Shown piece after piece: positions 1-7,417 of a stretch of DNA of 64,000 nucleotides. How positions within the stretch are numbered: the stretch's first letter is position 1; every line of letters begins with the position of its first letter. Origin of the DNA: Propionibacteriales bacterium. GTDB taxonomy: Bacteria > Actinomycetota > Actinomycetes > Propionibacteriales > Nocardioidaceae. Under the pieces are notes generated by a model. The model did not search any database. It saw only the letters and a list, made by a program, of their open reading frames with translations, and was not told the origin of the DNA. The DNA lies in NCBI GenBank assembly GCA_026392465.1, contig JAPLCA010000026.1, positions 1 through 64,000 of the forward strand, in the 5' to 3' direction. The position numbers and the translations under genes were made by a program.

Positions 1-735
1 GGTGATGCCGATGTGGAAGCGGCCTCGCCCTGACGTGGTCACGGTGTCGTCCTTGCGCAGGAGGGTGTCGACGAGTGCGTCGGCGCGGGCCTGAGCCAGC
101 GTCCGGGCGTCGTCCGGGCTCTGGCTGCGGGAGGCCTTCGCTGCGAGGGTCAGATCCCGGTCGATCAGCACCGCGTCAGCGGTGGGGATCAACGCCTGGA
201 GCAGGCTCATCCCGTCATCCAGGGCGGTGATCGTGACAGTGCGATCCTCCTGCGCAGCCTGGCGGCGGGCGGTGGCGTGGTCGGGTTCGACCCGGACGAG
301 GAACCTGCGTAGCCAGCCCTTGAGCTGGCCCAGGGTGTGGGTGGTGGCGTAGGCGAGCACGGTCTCGTCCAGCCTGGTGATGTTCTCCGGCGCGTGGAGC
401 TTCCACGCGGTCGAGGCGATCTCGCGGGCCTTGGCCCGGTCGACCTCACCGGCCTGGTGCGCGGCCCACACGGTCGGCAGGTCCATCACCAGGGTCCGGG
501 TGGCCGAGACCAGGTTCGCGACGAACCCCTGCGCGACGTTCAGTTCCACGCTGATCTCGAGGATCGCGACCTGACGGGCGTCCTCCACCTGACGTGCGCT
601 CAATCCTTGGGTGAGGGCGTCGGTGCGGCGGGTCTCGACGAACCGCAGCACCGCCCGCGCCTGCTCCGCCTCCGCCGCCCACACCCGACGCGACGCATCC
701 ATCGCGTCGGCCAGGAGGGTGTCGGTGGGGCTCAT
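1..735 (-). CDS. DUF222/13E12-family protein, N-terminal part (cut by window edge)
   Basis: The frame is open from an ATG at 735 to the left edge, giving 245 codons with no stop. The protein is helical and Ala/Arg-rich, with stretches such as LSARQVEDARQVAILEISVE and LDETVLAYATTHTLGQLKGW that fit the DUF222 domain found in actinobacterial 13E12-repeat proteins. Members normally end in an HNH nuclease domain, which would lie outside the window, so nuclease activity cannot be confirmed. A TAGGTT hexamer lies 6 nt before the ATG, suggesting a leaderless message. Such genes are multicopy in Nocardioidaceae and often sit beside dispersed repeats, as here. Confidence 0.75.
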   Translation of the reverse strand, partial: MSPTDTLLADAMDASRRVWAAEAEQARAVLRFVETRRTDALTQGLSARQVEDARQVAILEISVELNVAQGFVANLVSATRTLVMDLPTVWAAHQAGEVDRAKAREIASTAWKLHAPENITRLDETVLAYATTHTLGQLKGWLRRFLVRVEPDHATARRQAAQEDRTVTITALDDGMSLLQALIPTADAVLIDRDLTLAAKASRSQSPDDARTLAQARADALVDTLLRKDDTVTTSGRGRFHIGIT

Positions 736-826
736 AGTTCCAACCTAGGCACCCCCTCCGACACCACCCTCCAGCCCAGAAAACCCTGTGGACGCGGGGG
801 TTTCGGCGTGGTGCACGCGGGGCTGT

Positions 827-1078
827 TGCCGAGTGGTCTCGATACGTCCGACCGGGCTCCTCCGTCGCCGGTCGGCCTACTCGACCAGCGGAACCCTCTG
901 CTGGTCGAGTAGCGCGGGCACGCGAGGCACGAGCGTCGCCCGTGCGTATCGAGACCACTCCAAGCGTTCGCGGGGAGCCGGTCCGCGCTGATCCGTTGCC
1001 GAGTGGTCTCGATACGTCCGAGCCTCGCAAGCTCGCTCGGACTGCTCGACCAGCAGACCGTGTCGCTGGTCGAGTAGT
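827..1078. repeat. Cluster of dispersed palindromic repeat units
   Basis: Three related units begin or end with GTGGTCTCGATACG and end or begin with CTCGACCAGC. Unit 1 (about 827-891) and unit 3 (about 996-1053) share orientation and both start with GTTGCCGAGTGGTCTCGATACG. Unit 2 (901-960) is inverted, and a partial fourth (CTGGTCGAGTAG) lies at about 1065-1077. The inner part of each unit is itself a hairpin. No convincing gene lies between 736 and 1148. This looks like a non-autonomous dispersed repeat family; related sequence recurs near 4.8 kb. Confidence 0.8.
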
Positions 1079-1088
1079 CGACGCCGCT

Positions 1089-1112
1089 GGGGGCACCTCC
1101 CGCTTGCGGGGG
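1089..1112. repeat. 24-bp repeat, copy 1
   Basis: A perfect 24-bp sequence (core GCACCTCCCGCTTGCGG) is found again in reverse complement at 4960-4983. It adjoins the palindromic cluster, so it probably belongs to the same dispersed repeat family. Confidence 0.75.
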
Positions 1113-1148
1113 CCGACGGGGCGGGTGGAGACGTGATTCGGCCCCGAG

Positions 1149-1222
1149 AGCGGACGACGAGACTCGAACTCGCAACATTCTGCTTGGAAGGCAGAGACTC
1201 TAACCAATTGAGCTACGTCCGC
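1149..1222 (-). tRNA. tRNA-Gly(TCC)
   Basis: On the minus strand the sequence folds as a cloverleaf: acceptor GCGGACG, D-arm GCTC/GAGT, anticodon stem TCTGC/GCAGA around the loop CTTCCAA, and T-arm with TTCGAGT. The anticodon is TCC, reading GGA. CCA is not encoded. The acceptor stem is extended by flanking sequence: the 20-bp segments 1137-1156 and 1216-1235 are perfect inverted copies, so the precursor could form a helix about 13 bp longer than the mature stem. Confidence 0.93.
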
Positions 1223-1286
1223 TCTCGGGGCCGAAGCGGGTCCATGATGCCACACCTGGCCGACCGGGGGCCGGGGCGGGGCTCGG

Positions 1287-2387
1287 TCAGTCCTGGCGCG
1301 CGACGAGCAGGACGGCGCGGTCGTCGTCCTTGGCGCGGACCCGGCCGAGGATCCGACCGGCAGCACCTTCGACACCCGCGCGCAGGGCACGCGTCGCGGC
1401 CGTGCGCAGCCAGGCGACCCCCTCCTCGACGCCCTGGTCGCGCGACTCGACGACGCCGTCGGTGTAGAAGAGCAGCGTCTCCCCCGGCTCCAGACGGCCG
1501 TGCGTCTGCGTGAAGATCGGGTGACGCATGATGCCGAGGGCCGTGCCGCGCGCCTCGTCGATCGCCCACTCCCCCGTCGAGGGATGCCAGTGGAGGACGG
1601 GCGGGTGGCCGGCGCTGATGATGCCGTAGGAGCCGGTGCGCAGGTCGATCGACACGTGCACGGCCGTCGCGAAACCCTCCTCCCACTGCTGGCGCAGCAG
1701 GAAGTCGTTGGCGGCCGCGAACAGGGCCTGCGGGGGCAGGGCACCGATCAGGCCGCCGAGTGCACCGGCGAGCTGCAGCGACTGCGTGCCGGCCGCGACG
1801 CCCTTGCCGCAGACGTCGACGAGGATCATCTCGAGCTCGACCTCGTCCGCCGACAGGTTGGCGACCATGAAGTCGCCGGAGAAGTGCACGCCACCCGCGG
1901 TGAGCATCGCCGACTCCGAGTACCAGCCGCTCGGCAGCGGGGGCACCTTGCCCTGGGCGTGGAGCCGGTCGCGCAGGTCGACGAGCATGGCCTCGCCCAG
2001 CGGGCCGGGAAGTCCGCTGCGCCGACGCCGCGCCTCCCAGAGCTGGATGGCGGCGACCGTCGCCATCATGACGAGGGAGCTGACCCGGCTGACCGTGATC
2101 CCCTCGCGCACGTACTCCAGCGAGACGGTGATCGTCACCAGCACGACGATGACGCCGACGAGCACCAGCAACGGCTGGAAGCGCAGCGTGATGCTCCCGA
2201 TCAGCAACGGGATGACGAAGGTGAGCGCCGGGAACACCGCGTAGTTCGTGAGCGACAGCAGGAAGATCGCGACGCAGGCGACCAGGAGCACGGCCAGCAC
2301 GGCGACCTGTCCCTCACGGGTGCCCGTCTGCCAGCGGACGACGCGGTCGTCCACGTACCGGCCCAGGCGCATCCGCGCATGGCTCAC
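1287..2387 (-). CDS. Membrane PP2C/SpoIIE-type serine phosphatase
   Basis: The 366-residue product has about four hydrophobic segments in residues 25-125, then a cytoplasmic SpoIIE/PP2C phosphatase domain. Metal-binding motifs are visible in order: GGVHFSGDF (about 170), VDVCGKG (about 191), SAGHPPVL (about 260) and LLFYTDGVVE (about 308). Such proteins usually dephosphorylate anti-sigma-factor antagonists in stress partner-switching systems, but no anti-sigma gene is next to it, so the target is unknown. I chose GTG at 2387 because GGTGAGG lies a few bases upstream; ATG at 2372 is the alternative. It follows nei2 by 8 bp on the same strand and is probably cotranscribed. Confidence 0.87.
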   Translation of the reverse strand: MSHARMRLGRYVDDRVVRWQTGTREGQVAVLAVLLVACVAIFLLSLTNYAVFPALTFVIPLLIGSITLRFQPLLVLVGVIVVLVTITVSLEYVREGITVSRVSSLVMMATVAAIQLWEARRRRSGLPGPLGEAMLVDLRDRLHAQGKVPPLPSGWYSESAMLTAGGVHFSGDFMVANLSADEVELEMILVDVCGKGVAAGTQSLQLAGALGGLIGALPPQALFAAANDFLLRQQWEEGFATAVHVSIDLRTGSYGIISAGHPPVLHWHPSTGEWAIDEARGTALGIMRHPIFTQTHGRLEPGETLLFYTDGVVESRDQGVEEGVAWLRTAATRALRAGVEGAAGRILGRVRAKDDDRAVLLVARQD

Positions 2388-2395
2388 ACGTGACC

Positions 2396-3244
2396 TCACC
2401 GGCCGAGCGTACCCGCGCGCTGGCACGTCGAGCACCAGAACAGGTTGCGGGCCGCGAGCTCCTGCTTGCGGACCGTGTCGCCGCAGACGTAGCAGGCTCG
2501 ACCGTCGCGGCGGTACACGTAGACCTCGCCGCCGTGGTCGTCCTGACGGGGTGCCCGCCCCATGACGTCGGGACCGTGCTCGACGTGCACGGTGTCGATG
2601 CGGCCCTGGCGCACGCCCTCGCGCATCAGCGCGACCAGGTCGGCCCACATCGCGTCCCAGAACGGCTCGGGCAGCTCCCGACCCGGCAGGAACGGGTCGA
2701 CGCCGTTGCGGAACAGCACCTCCGCCCGGTACACGTTGCCGACCCCTGCGACCACCGACTGGTCCATGAGCAGCGTGGCGATCGGCGCCCGCGAGCGGTG
2801 GATGCGCGCCCACGCCCGCCCCGGGTCGGCGTCCTCGCGCAGGGGGTCGGGCCCGAGCCGCGAGAGGAGGGTGTCGACCTCGTCGGGCAGCAGCAGCGTG
2901 CACGCCGTCGGCCCCCGCAGGTCGCCCGTGCGCGTGGGCCACTCAGCCGGTCCGACGAGCCGCCACCGGACCTGGCCGGTCACCTCGGGCACCTCGCCCT
3001 CGGGGTGCTTGCGGACGCGGAACTTGCCGAAGAGCCCGAGGTGCACGTGCACCTGCTCCGCCAGGCCATCGAACCGGACCAGCAGGTGCTTGCCCCACGC
3101 GTCGGCGGACACGAGCGTCAGCCCGTCGATGCGGGCGGCGCCCTCCTCGAAGCGACCCTGCGGGCTGCTGGAGGAAACCCGGTCGCCGGCGAACGCGTCG
3201 TCGATGCGCTGGGCGAGCCGGTGGAGGGTGTGACCCTCAGGCAC
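2396..3244 (-). CDS. nei2: Fpg/Nei-family DNA glycosylase (endonuclease VIII, Nei2 type)
   Basis: The 282-residue base-excision repair glycosylase/AP lyase starts with MPEGHTLHR, giving the catalytic Pro2 and Glu3 of the family. The helix-two-turn-helix segment (SVVAGVGNVYRAEVLF) is at about 170-186. The C-terminal zinc finger is intact, with CYVCGDT and FWCSTCQR supplying four Cys. The expected substrates are oxidised pyrimidines. Gene order nei2-rpiB on the same strand matches the Mycobacterium tuberculosis Rv2464c-Rv2465c region as I recall it. GTG/ATG context and length both agree with the family. Confidence 0.93.
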   Translation of the reverse strand: MPEGHTLHRLAQRIDDAFAGDRVSSSSPQGRFEEGAARIDGLTLVSADAWGKHLLVRFDGLAEQVHVHLGLFGKFRVRKHPEGEVPEVTGQVRWRLVGPAEWPTRTGDLRGPTACTLLLPDEVDTLLSRLGPDPLREDADPGRAWARIHRSRAPIATLLMDQSVVAGVGNVYRAEVLFRNGVDPFLPGRELPEPFWDAMWADLVALMREGVRQGRIDTVHVEHGPDVMGRAPRQDDHGGEVYVYRRDGRACYVCGDTVRKQELAARNLFWCSTCQRAGTLGR

Positions 3245-3286
3245 CGTCGTGCCCTGCGCGTGGAGTGGTCGGGAAGGACCCGTGGG

Positions 3287-3745
3287 TCACCCGAAGCCGC
3301 CGGTGGTCTCGTAGGTGCCGAGCAGGTCGATGCGACGCTGGTGGCGCTCCGCCCCGCTGAAGGGCGTCGTCAGGAAGGCCTCGATGATCTCCACGGCCTC
3401 CTCGAACGTGTGCATGCGACCGCCCACCGACACGACCTGCGCATCGTTGTGCTCGCGGGCGAGCCGCGCGGTCTCGACGCTCCAGGCCAGCGCGGCGCGG
3501 ATGCCGCGGACCTTGTTCGCCGCCATCTGCTCGCCGTTGCCGGACCCGCCGATCACGACGCCCAGCGACCCCGGCTCGTCGGCGACAGCCTGCGCGGCCG
3601 CGACGCAGAACGGCGGGTAGTCGTCCTCGGCGTCGTACTCGTAGGCGCCGTGGTCGACGGGCTCGTACCCGTGGTCGGTCAGCCAGGCGGCGAGACGGTC
3701 CTTCAGCTCGAGTCCGGCATGGTCGGTTCCCAGGTGCACGCGCAT
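3287..3745 (-). CDS. rpiB: Ribose-5-phosphate isomerase B
   Basis: This 152-residue RpiB/LacA-family protein interconverts ribose-5-phosphate and ribulose-5-phosphate in the non-oxidative pentose phosphate pathway. The N-terminus MRVHLGTDHAG and the loop VIGGSGNGEQMAANK are family signatures. The Glu of GNGEQ stands where mycobacterial RpiB uses a catalytic Glu rather than the Cys of E. coli RpiB. The gap to nei2 is 42 bp, so cotranscription is plausible. Confidence 0.95.
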   Translation of the reverse strand: MRVHLGTDHAGLELKDRLAAWLTDHGYEPVDHGAYEYDAEDDYPPFCVAAAQAVADEPGSLGVVIGGSGNGEQMAANKVRGIRAALAWSVETARLAREHNDAQVVSVGGRMHTFEEAVEIIEAFLTTPFSGAERHQRRIDLLGTYETTGGFG

Positions 3746-3789
3746 GCGGTCAGTGTCCCAGAACCGGGCCCGCGTCGGACGTCGACCCG

Positions 3790-4689
3790 TCAGGGCGTGC
3801 GGGACGACGCACGGGCGGCGTCGAGCCACGCGCCGACGGCCGCGACCGTGCTCCGGGCGGCGTCGAAGAGCTCCGGCTGGCGCCAGAAGGAGTGGATCAT
3901 GCCCAGGGCACGGTGGGCGACGACAGGGACGCCCGCGTCGGCGAGCGCCGCCGCGTACGCCTCGCCCTGGTCGCGCAGCACGTCGTGCTCGCACGTGACC
4001 ACGACGGCGGGCGGGTGGTCGGCGAGGTTCGTCGCCCGCGCCACGCTGACGTCGGGCCGGTCGGCGACGTCGTCGGGCGCGTAGGCGTCCCACATCCAGG
4101 TCATCGACGCCAGGTCGAGAGCCGCGTTCTCGAGGCCGGGGTCGAGCGGGGCGCGTCGGTCGGTCACCGGGTAGAGCAGCACCTGGTGGTCGAGCAGCCG
4201 CGGGTCTCGCACGCACAGGCCCGCCACGAGGTTGGCCCCCGCGGAGTCCCCGATGCCAGGCACCCAGGAGGTGTCGACGCCGAGGGAGGCACCGTGCTCG
4301 CGCAGCCAGCGCGCCGCCCGCTCCACGTCGTCCAGCGGCGCCGGGTAGGGGTGCTCCGTCGCGAGACGGTAGTCGACGGCGAGCAGGGCCCACCCCGTCA
4401 CGTCGGCCAGGTAGCGGCAGAACGAGTCGTGGGTCTCGAGGTCGTGCAGCACCCAGCCGCCGCCGTGCACGTACAGCGCCACGGGCGCCCCCGCCGACGG
4501 CCGGTACAGCCGGCAGGACACACCGTCGGCGTCGACGTCGGCCACGTGGTCGACCTCGGTCCGGACCGGCGCCGCCAGCGCCGCCTCCCGCGACACCGAC
4601 CGCATCGTGCGGACCAGCTCGACGTCGAGCGGCGTGTCGTCGGTGCCGAGGGCGTCGAGGTAGGCGCGGGCCTGGGGGTGGAGCGTCAT
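3790..4689 (-). CDS. Alpha/beta hydrolase of the hormone-sensitive-lipase type
   Basis: The 299-residue protein is an esterase-like hydrolase. It carries the oxyanion-hole motif HGGGWV (about 75), the nucleophile elbow GDSAGA (Ser about 148), the acid in TCEHDVLRD (about 238) and the His in MIHSF (about 264), which together form a complete HSL-family triad. Substrates cannot be read from the sequence; short-chain acyl esters or lactones are typical. A TACGAT hexamer lies 6 nt before the ATG, suggesting its own leaderless promoter. It lies 44 bp upstream of rpiB on the same strand. Confidence 0.88.
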   Translation of the reverse strand: MTLHPQARAYLDALGTDDTPLDVELVRTMRSVSREAALAAPVRTEVDHVADVDADGVSCRLYRPSAGAPVALYVHGGGWVLHDLETHDSFCRYLADVTGWALLAVDYRLATEHPYPAPLDDVERAARWLREHGASLGVDTSWVPGIGDSAGANLVAGLCVRDPRLLDHQVLLYPVTDRRAPLDPGLENAALDLASMTWMWDAYAPDDVADRPDVSVARATNLADHPPAVVVTCEHDVLRDQGEAYAAALADAGVPVVAHRALGMIHSFWRQPELFDAARSTVAAVGAWLDAARASSRTP

Positions 4690-4748
4690 GGCGTCATCGT
4701 AGGTGGGGCGGGGTGTCCGCCCGGGCGGCCGGCGGGGCTACGCCCCCC

Positions 4749-4926
4749 GACCTGCGGGGGTCTGGACGCCCACCAGGTCTCGATACAGCGAGACCGGCTT
4801 CGCCGGTGCACCACTCGTCCGTCGCGGCTACGCCCTTGGACCTGCGTGAGTCTGGACGCCCACCAGGTCTCGATACAGGCCGACGCCTTCGGCGTGCACT
4901 ACTCGTCCGTCGCGGCTACGCCCTTG
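4749..4926. repeat. Two tandem about 89-bp repeat units
   Basis: Unit 1 (4749-4838) and unit 2 (4839-4926) both run from GACCTGCG through TCTGGACGCCCACCAGG and TCTCGATACAG to CGTCGCGGCTACGCCCTTG. Each has a different inner hairpin (ACCGGCTTCGCCGGT in the first, GACGCCTTCGGCGTG in the second). They share TCTCGATAC with the 827-1078 cluster. No gene is visible in 4690-5001. Confidence 0.82.
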
Positions 4927-4959
4927 ATGCGACGGCTCCACATGACTGAACCGTTCGCG

Positions 4960-4983
4960 CCCCCGCAAGCGGGAGGTGCCCCC
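4960..4983. repeat. 24-bp repeat, copy 2 (inverted relative to 1089-1112)
   Basis: This is a perfect reverse complement of 1089-1112. It also ends a repeat-rich intergenic tract, just 18 bp from the stop of the nitroreductase homologue. Confidence 0.75.
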
Positions 4984-5001
4984 AGCTGCGCTCGCTCAGG
5001 T

Positions 5002-5619
5002 TCAGTCAAAGATCGGGTCGCGGTCGCGGGTGCGCTTCAGCTCGTAGAAGCCGTCGTAGCCCGCGAGCAGCCGCGCGCCGTCGAACACGCGGCCGGCGTC
5101 CTCACCCTTCGGGGCCGGCGAGAGCACCGGGCCGAAGAACGCGGTGCCGCCGACCGAGATGACCGGCGTGCCGACCTCCTGGCCCACCCGCTCGATGCCG
5201 TCCTGGTGCGAGGCGCGCACCGCGTCGTCCAACGACGTGTCGTCCGCGGCGTCGGCCAGCTCGGTCGGCAGGCCGATCTGCTCGAGCACCTCGACGTAGA
5301 GGTCGTGGGTGAAGTCGCGGCCGCCCGGGTGGCGCGCCGTGCCGATGGCCGTGTAGAACTCGCGCAGCTTCTCCTGCCCGTGCTGCTGCTCCACCGCGAT
5401 CGCGAGGCGCACCGGGCCCCACCCGCGCTGGATCATCTCCTTGTACTCCTCGGGGACGTCCTTGTCCTCGTTGAGCACCGAGAGGCTCATGACGTGGAAG
5501 ACGGTGTGCACGTCGCGCACCTGCTCCACCTCGAGCATCCAACGGGACGTCATCCAGGCCCAGGGGCACAGCGGATCGAACCAGAAGTCGACGGTCTCGA
5601 CGGTCTGCGACTCAGTCAT
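5002..5619 (-). CDS. Mycothiol-dependent nitroreductase, Rv2466c-type DsbA-fold protein
   Basis: The 205-residue thioredoxin/DsbA-fold protein begins with [13 protein letters not shown]. The active-site motif is CPWAW (residues about 18-22), so only the first redox Cys of a CxxC pair is kept. Rv2466c-family proteins use mycothiol in redox chemistry and keep at least that Cys. In M. tuberculosis Rv2466c sits between rpiB and pepN; here the same neighbours are present but about 12 kb of nitrate and other genes separate it from pepN. The ATG at 5619 gives the family N-terminus. Confidence 0.87.
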   Translation of the reverse strand: MTESQTVETVDFWFDPLCPWAWMTSRWMLEVEQVRDVHTVFHVMSLSVLNEDKDVPEEYKEMIQRGWGPVRLAIAVEQQHGQEKLREFYTAIGTARHPGGRDFTHDLYVEVLEQIGLPTELADAADDTSLDDAVRASHQDGIERVGQEVGTPVISVGGTAFFGPVLSPAPKGEDAGRVFDGARLLAGYDGFYELKRTRDRDPIFD

Positions 5620-5653
5620 GCACGCGTCAACCACGTGCGCAGCGTCACCATTC

Positions 5654-5714
5654 CCCGCGATCTCCCCCGCCCCACGATCTCCCCCTGCCTGCGATCTCCC
5701 CCGTGCGATCTCAC
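5654..5714. repeat. Short tandem repeat upstream of narK
   Basis: Four spaced copies of CGATCTCCCC or a near match (CGATCTCACA for the last) lie between the divergent nitroreductase and narK genes. No gene fits here. Confidence 0.6.
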
Positions 5715-5743
5715 AGTGCGTCGTGTCGCGGCGTGCGGACGGT

Positions 5744-5798
5744 GTTACCCCGACCTGACACGAGCAACGCACGACGCGAAACACGCCGTCCCTAACGT
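5744..5798 (+). promoter_or_regulatory. Putative narK promoter with possible GlnR-like half-site
   Basis: GTTAC at 5744-5748 is followed after six bases by CTGAC, a partial match to the GlnR pattern GTNAC-N6-GAAAC. A TAACGT hexamer (5793-5798) could be the -10 element. The tail ACACGCC...CTAACGTCG resembles the sequence before nirB (ACACGCC...CTAGCGTCG), suggesting common control by nitrogen status. Inferred by eye. Confidence 0.4.
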
Positions 5799-5853
5799 CG
5801 GCGACGACCACGGGCCGACCAGCGGCCCGCGCAGGAACCGAGCGAGGCAGTCC

Positions 5854-7410
5854 ATGACGATCGAGATCGACACCCCGCGCCCCACCGCGACGGCGCCCGA
5901 CGCCGACGCGGCCGCCCCGCCCCGTCGGCGCACCGGCCGCTGGATCGACCACTGGGACCCCGAGGACACCGCGTTCTGGGAGTCGACCGGCAAGCGCGTC
6001 GCGCGTCGCAACCTGGCGTGGTCGATCTTCGCCGAGCACCTCGGGTTCTCCGTCTGGCTGCTCTGGAGCGTCACCGCCACGTTCCTCGCCTCCGCCGGTT
6101 TCGCGTTCACGCCGCAGCAGCTGTTCTGGCTCGTCGCGGCGCCGAACCTCGTCGGCTCGCTCATCCGACTCCCCTACACGTTCGCGGTCCCACGCTTCGG
6201 GGCGCGCAACTGGACCGTCGTCAGCGCACTGCTCCTCCTCGTCCCGACCGCCCTGTTCGCGTTCTTCGTGCAGCGACCGGACACCCCCTACTGGGTGTTC
6301 ATCGTCATCGCAGCCACGGCGGGCGTCGGGGGCGGCAACTTCGCGTCGTCGATGGCGAGCATCAACTTCTTCTACCCGGCGAGCCGGAAGGGCACGGCGC
6401 TCGGCCTCAACGCCGCCGGCGGCAACCTCGGCGTCTCGCTCGTGCAGCTGTTCCTGCCGGTGATCGTCGGCGGTGCCGGCCTGTTCGGGCTCGTGGCGGC
6501 GAGCGGCTCGATCCACCTCGAGCGCGCGGCGTACGTGTGGGGCGGCCTCGCCCTGGTGGCCGCGGCAGGCGCCTTCTTCTTCATGAACAACCTCGCGGTC
6601 GCCTCGTCGCGGCCGCGCGAGCAGCTGCGCGTCGTCCGCTACCGGCACACGTGGATCATGGCCTTCCTCTACATCGGCACGTTCGGCTCGTTCATCGGCT
6701 TCTCGGCCGCCATGCCGCTGCTCATCAAGATCAACTTCTTCAACCAGCCCACGCCCGACGTCGTCGGCATCGGCATCAACGTCGCGTCGTTCGCGTTCCT
6801 CGGGGCGCTGGTCGGCTCGATCACGCGACCGTTCGGCGGCTGGCTCGCCGACCGCTTCGGCGGCGCGCGGGTGACGGTGGCGTCGTTCGCGCTCATGACG
6901 GTCGGCACGCTGGCCGTGCTGGTGACGCTGACCCGGCTGACCCCCGTCCCGAAGGTCGACCCGACGGCGGTCGACCCCGCGACGTTCACCTACCCCGACG
7001 CCGTGCGCAGCGCCGTCGAGTCGAACGAGCAGGTCTTCTGGTTCTTCCTCGCCGCGTTCCTGTTCGTGTTCGCCGCGTCGGGCATGGGCAACGGCTCGAC
7101 GTACCGGATGATCCCGATCATCTGGAAGGTGCGCGCCGAGGCTGCCGGCCCCGAGGGCTCGCCCGAGCGGGGCGCCGCGCTCGTCCAGGCCACCCGAGAG
7201 GCGTCGGCCGTGCTCGGCATCGTCGGCGCCATCGGAGCCATCGGCGGCTTCCTCATCCCCATGACGTTCGGCGCCCCGTGGATCGACGACCCGGTCGCCG
7301 CCGTGCGCAGCGCGTTCGCCGTGTTCGCCGGGTTCTACGTGGTGTGCCTGCTGGTCACCTGGGCGGTGTACCTGCGGCCCGGGTCGGCGATGTCCCGCGC
7401 CCGGGTCTGA
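5854..7410 (+). CDS. narK: Nitrate/nitrite transporter, NarK/NNP family (MFS)
   Basis: The 518-residue major facilitator protein has about twelve membrane segments. The first nitrate-signature region reads [17 protein letters not shown] (about 160) and the second [12 protein letters not shown] (about 410). These Gly/Asn-rich helices line the nitrate path in NNP transporters. It opens the nitrate assimilation cluster and is followed 7 bp later by nasA, so import and reduction are probably cotranscribed. The ATG at 5854 lies before the hydrophilic N-terminus; an in-frame open stretch extends upstream but lacks coding character. Confidence 0.94.
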   Translation: MTIEIDTPRPTATAPDADAAAPPRRRTGRWIDHWDPEDTAFWESTGKRVARRNLAWSIFAEHLGFSVWLLWSVTATFLASAGFAFTPQQLFWLVAAPNLVGSLIRLPYTFAVPRFGARNWTVVSALLLLVPTALFAFFVQRPDTPYWVFIVIAATAGVGGGNFASSMASINFFYPASRKGTALGLNAAGGNLGVSLVQLFLPVIVGGAGLFGLVAASGSIHLERAAYVWGGLALVAAAGAFFFMNNLAVASSRPREQLRVVRYRHTWIMAFLYIGTFGSFIGFSAAMPLLIKINFFNQPTPDVVGIGINVASFAFLGALVGSITRPFGGWLADRFGGARVTVASFALMTVGTLAVLVTLTRLTPVPKVDPTAVDPATFTYPDAVRSAVESNEQVFWFFLAAFLFVFAASGMGNGSTYRMIPIIWKVRAEAAGPEGSPERGAALVQATREASAVLGIVGAIGAIGGFLIPMTFGAPWIDDPVAAVRSAFAVFAGFYVVCLLVTWAVYLRPGSAMSRARV

Positions 7411-7417
7411 GGTACCC

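Noticed and set aside
4749-4983. CRISPR-like repeats
   Set aside because: Units are adjacent with no unique spacers and there are no cas genes.
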